Shown here: positions 4,052 to 5,155 of the stretch, piece by piece
Numbering within the stretch: the first letter of the stretch is position 1
Layout of the letters: each line of letters opens with the position of its first letter
Assembly: GCA_023415525.1 (NCBI GenBank)
Contig: JAEZKI010000045.1
Location: forward strand, 1-5,155
DNA: 5,155 nucleotides
From: Bacillota bacterium
GTDB taxonomy: Bacteria > Bacillota > Clostridia > Lachnospirales > Cellulosilyticaceae
Direction of reading: 5' to 3'
Program-made: the position numbers and the translations under genes
Notes under the pieces: generated by a model
What the model was told of the DNA's origin: nothing
The model's database searches: none
What the model saw: only the letters and a program-made list of their open reading frames with translations

Positions 4052-5155
4052 TATAGGGCCTCCTTAAGGGGGATCTTGAGTAGGATAGTGGTTCCTTCAA
4101 AGGGACGACTGGTTATTTCATAGATATCCTCTGCTTCATAATAAATTTTAAGGCGTGCTATGGTGCCACGTAGCCCAAAACTAGAAGTATTGGAAGCTAG
4201 TGAATCTGCTTTTAAGTAATACATCTGCACCTCAGACATACCTAAGCCATCATCTGTAACTTCTATATAGAGCTTATGGTCTGAAATATAAGAAGCTACT
4301 CGAATAATGCCGGGTTCACCACTAGGTTTAATGCCGTGGTAAATACAATTTTCAATTAAAGGTTGAAGGGAATTTTTTAGAATAGGCAAAGTAAGTGTTT
4401 CGGGTGCTAAATCATAGGTATCTTTTAAAATGTCACCATATCTAAATTTTTGAAGAATGAGGTAGTTTTTAATAAGGAGTACCTCTTCTTCTAAAGAGTG
4501 AGTTTCCCTTCCTTTGTTTAAGCTGGATTTATAAAATTGCCCCAGGGCAGTAATTCCGATATAAGCATCCTTACTATTTTGGCTAAGTATGAGATAGCCA
4601 ATAGTATCTAATGTATTATAGAGAAAATGTGGTTTAATTTGTTCGTTCAGAATATCCAACTCATATTTTCTCTTCTGTTTTTCAGTTTGTATTTCCTGCT
4701 TAATCATTTTTTCAATGGCGTGAATCATTAAGTTATAGGTATTTTTAAGCTCTCCAATTTCATCATTTCCTACAGGAATATTTACAGGATTGAAATGGCC
4801 TTTTTTAACACCCTGCATGCAGGTAATAAGATTTTTAATTGGCTGAGTGACTAAATTAGCCGTAAAAAGCGAGGCGAATAAAAAGATAATAACTGTAGAT
4901 ACGGCTAAAAGGATTAAAGTTCCCATAAAGGCATCCAACGTATTATTAAGTACATTAAGGGAGGTGTAGCTTATGATTTTCCAATTATATTGAGGAAGGC
5001 TTGAGGAGAGGATGAAATACTTTTCTCCATCAATAAGCTCAATCTCCCCATTTCTATAAGCTTCATAAGGCTTAGACAAGACGATGGGCGTAGCATTTTC
5101 ATTTTTTATAATTGGATTATCATTTTCATCAATAAGAAAAAAGGAAGTACTATAT
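4051..5155 (-). CDS. LytS/YesM-type sensor histidine kinase, N-terminus beyond the window
   Basis: The frame is open to the right edge, so 367 C-terminal residues are visible and the real start lies outside; the TTG at 5079 is internal. Numbering visible residues from the edge, 1-70 is the end of an extracellular Cache-type sensor (FFLIDENDNPI near the edge, later WKIISYTS). Residues about 76-98 are a transmembrane helix and about 98-150 a HAMP linker (TQPIKNL, DEIGEL). A coiled-coil joint leads to the dimerisation domain with phospho-acceptor His176 in EQIKPHFLYNTLD, the hallmark of this family. The ATP-binding domain follows, with N-box Asn269 (QPLIENCIYHGI), G1 DDGLG (301-305) and G2 FGLRG (326-330). 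The family acts as membrane-bound dimers that phosphorylate the partner regulator. The stop overlaps the regulator start by one base. All key residues are intact. The ligand cannot be read from this fragment. Confidence 0.93.
   Translation of the reverse strand, partial: YSTSFFLIDENDNPIIKNENATPIVLSKPYEAYRNGEIELIDGEKYFILSSSLPQYNWKIISYTSLNVLNNTLDAFMGTLILLAVSTVIIFLFASLFTANLVTQPIKNLITCMQGVKKGHFNPVNIPVGNDEIGELKNTYNLMIHAIEKMIKQEIQTEKQKRKYELDILNEQIKPHFLYNTLDTIGYLILSQNSKDAYIGITALGQFYKSSLNKGRETHSLEEEVLLIKNYLILQKFRYGDILKDTYDLAPETLTLPILKNSLQPLIENCIYHGIKPSGEPGIIRVASYISDHKLYIEVTDDGLGMSEVQMYYLKADSLASNTSSFGLRGTIARLKIYYEAEDIYEITSRPFEGTTILLKIPLKEAL
4059..4065 (-). promoter_or_regulatory. Shine-Dalgarno of the regulator inside the kinase gene
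   Basis: AAGGAGG lies within the last kinase codons, 7 bases before the ATG at 4051, which shares one base with the kinase stop (TAATG). This decides the regulator start and indicates translational coupling that would keep kinase and regulator in proportion. Confidence 0.8.

Noticed and set aside
5077..5079. TTG as the start of the sensor kinase.
   Set aside because: The frame stays open upstream to the right edge and encodes Cache-like residues (FFLIDENDNPI), so the TTG is internal and the gene is cut by the window.

Overview
The window is strongly AT-rich on both strands and reads as a low-GC, endospore-forming Clostridia genome, most like Lachnospirales. That placement is an inference from base composition, the spore-coat genes, the YesM/YesN-type two-component pair and the style of the insertion-sequence remnants. 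No rRNA, tRNA or CRISPR array was seen.

Layout. Positions 1-174 hold the C-terminal end of a plus-strand gene, probably a membrane protein. Positions 175-370 are decayed, without a convincing gene. Positions 371-1655 form a graveyard of two nested insertion sequences, both read on the minus strand. The outer one is an IS3-family element with an identifiable outer end at 1655 (TGTACCCC), an intact orfA, and an orfB cut off after about 75 codons. The inner one is an IS256-family element whose left end begins where orfB homology stops. Its transposase ends at a nonsense codon, its homology fades by about position 365, and it lacks all catalytic residues. The distal ends of both elements are missing. 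Positions 1656-1860 are intergenic and contain a possible orphan terminator and weak promoter candidates.

Positions 1861-2307 carry two tightly coupled plus-strand genes for small helical proteins. The second clearly resembles the C-terminal half of CotF-type spore coat proteins, and the first resembles the N-terminal half, so together they may form a split CotF-like pair. They end at a strong intrinsic terminator (2332-2364). Converging on it from the right is a minus-strand operon for a two-component system: a LytS/YesM-type sensor kinase (4051 to the right edge, N-terminus outside the window) and a YesN/AraC-type response regulator (2444-4051). The two overlap by one base (TAATG) with a Shine-Dalgarno inside the kinase gene, which implies translational coupling.

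Working together: the kinase senses an extracellular cue through a Cache-like domain and phosphorylates Asp59 of the regulator, whose AraC domain then binds DNA. Relatives of this pair usually control carbohydrate ABC transporters or glycoside-degradation genes, but no such target lies in the window. I found no clearly new system. The most useful observations are the nested dead elements, the IS3 frameshift signal and protective hairpin, and the possible two-gene CotF fold.
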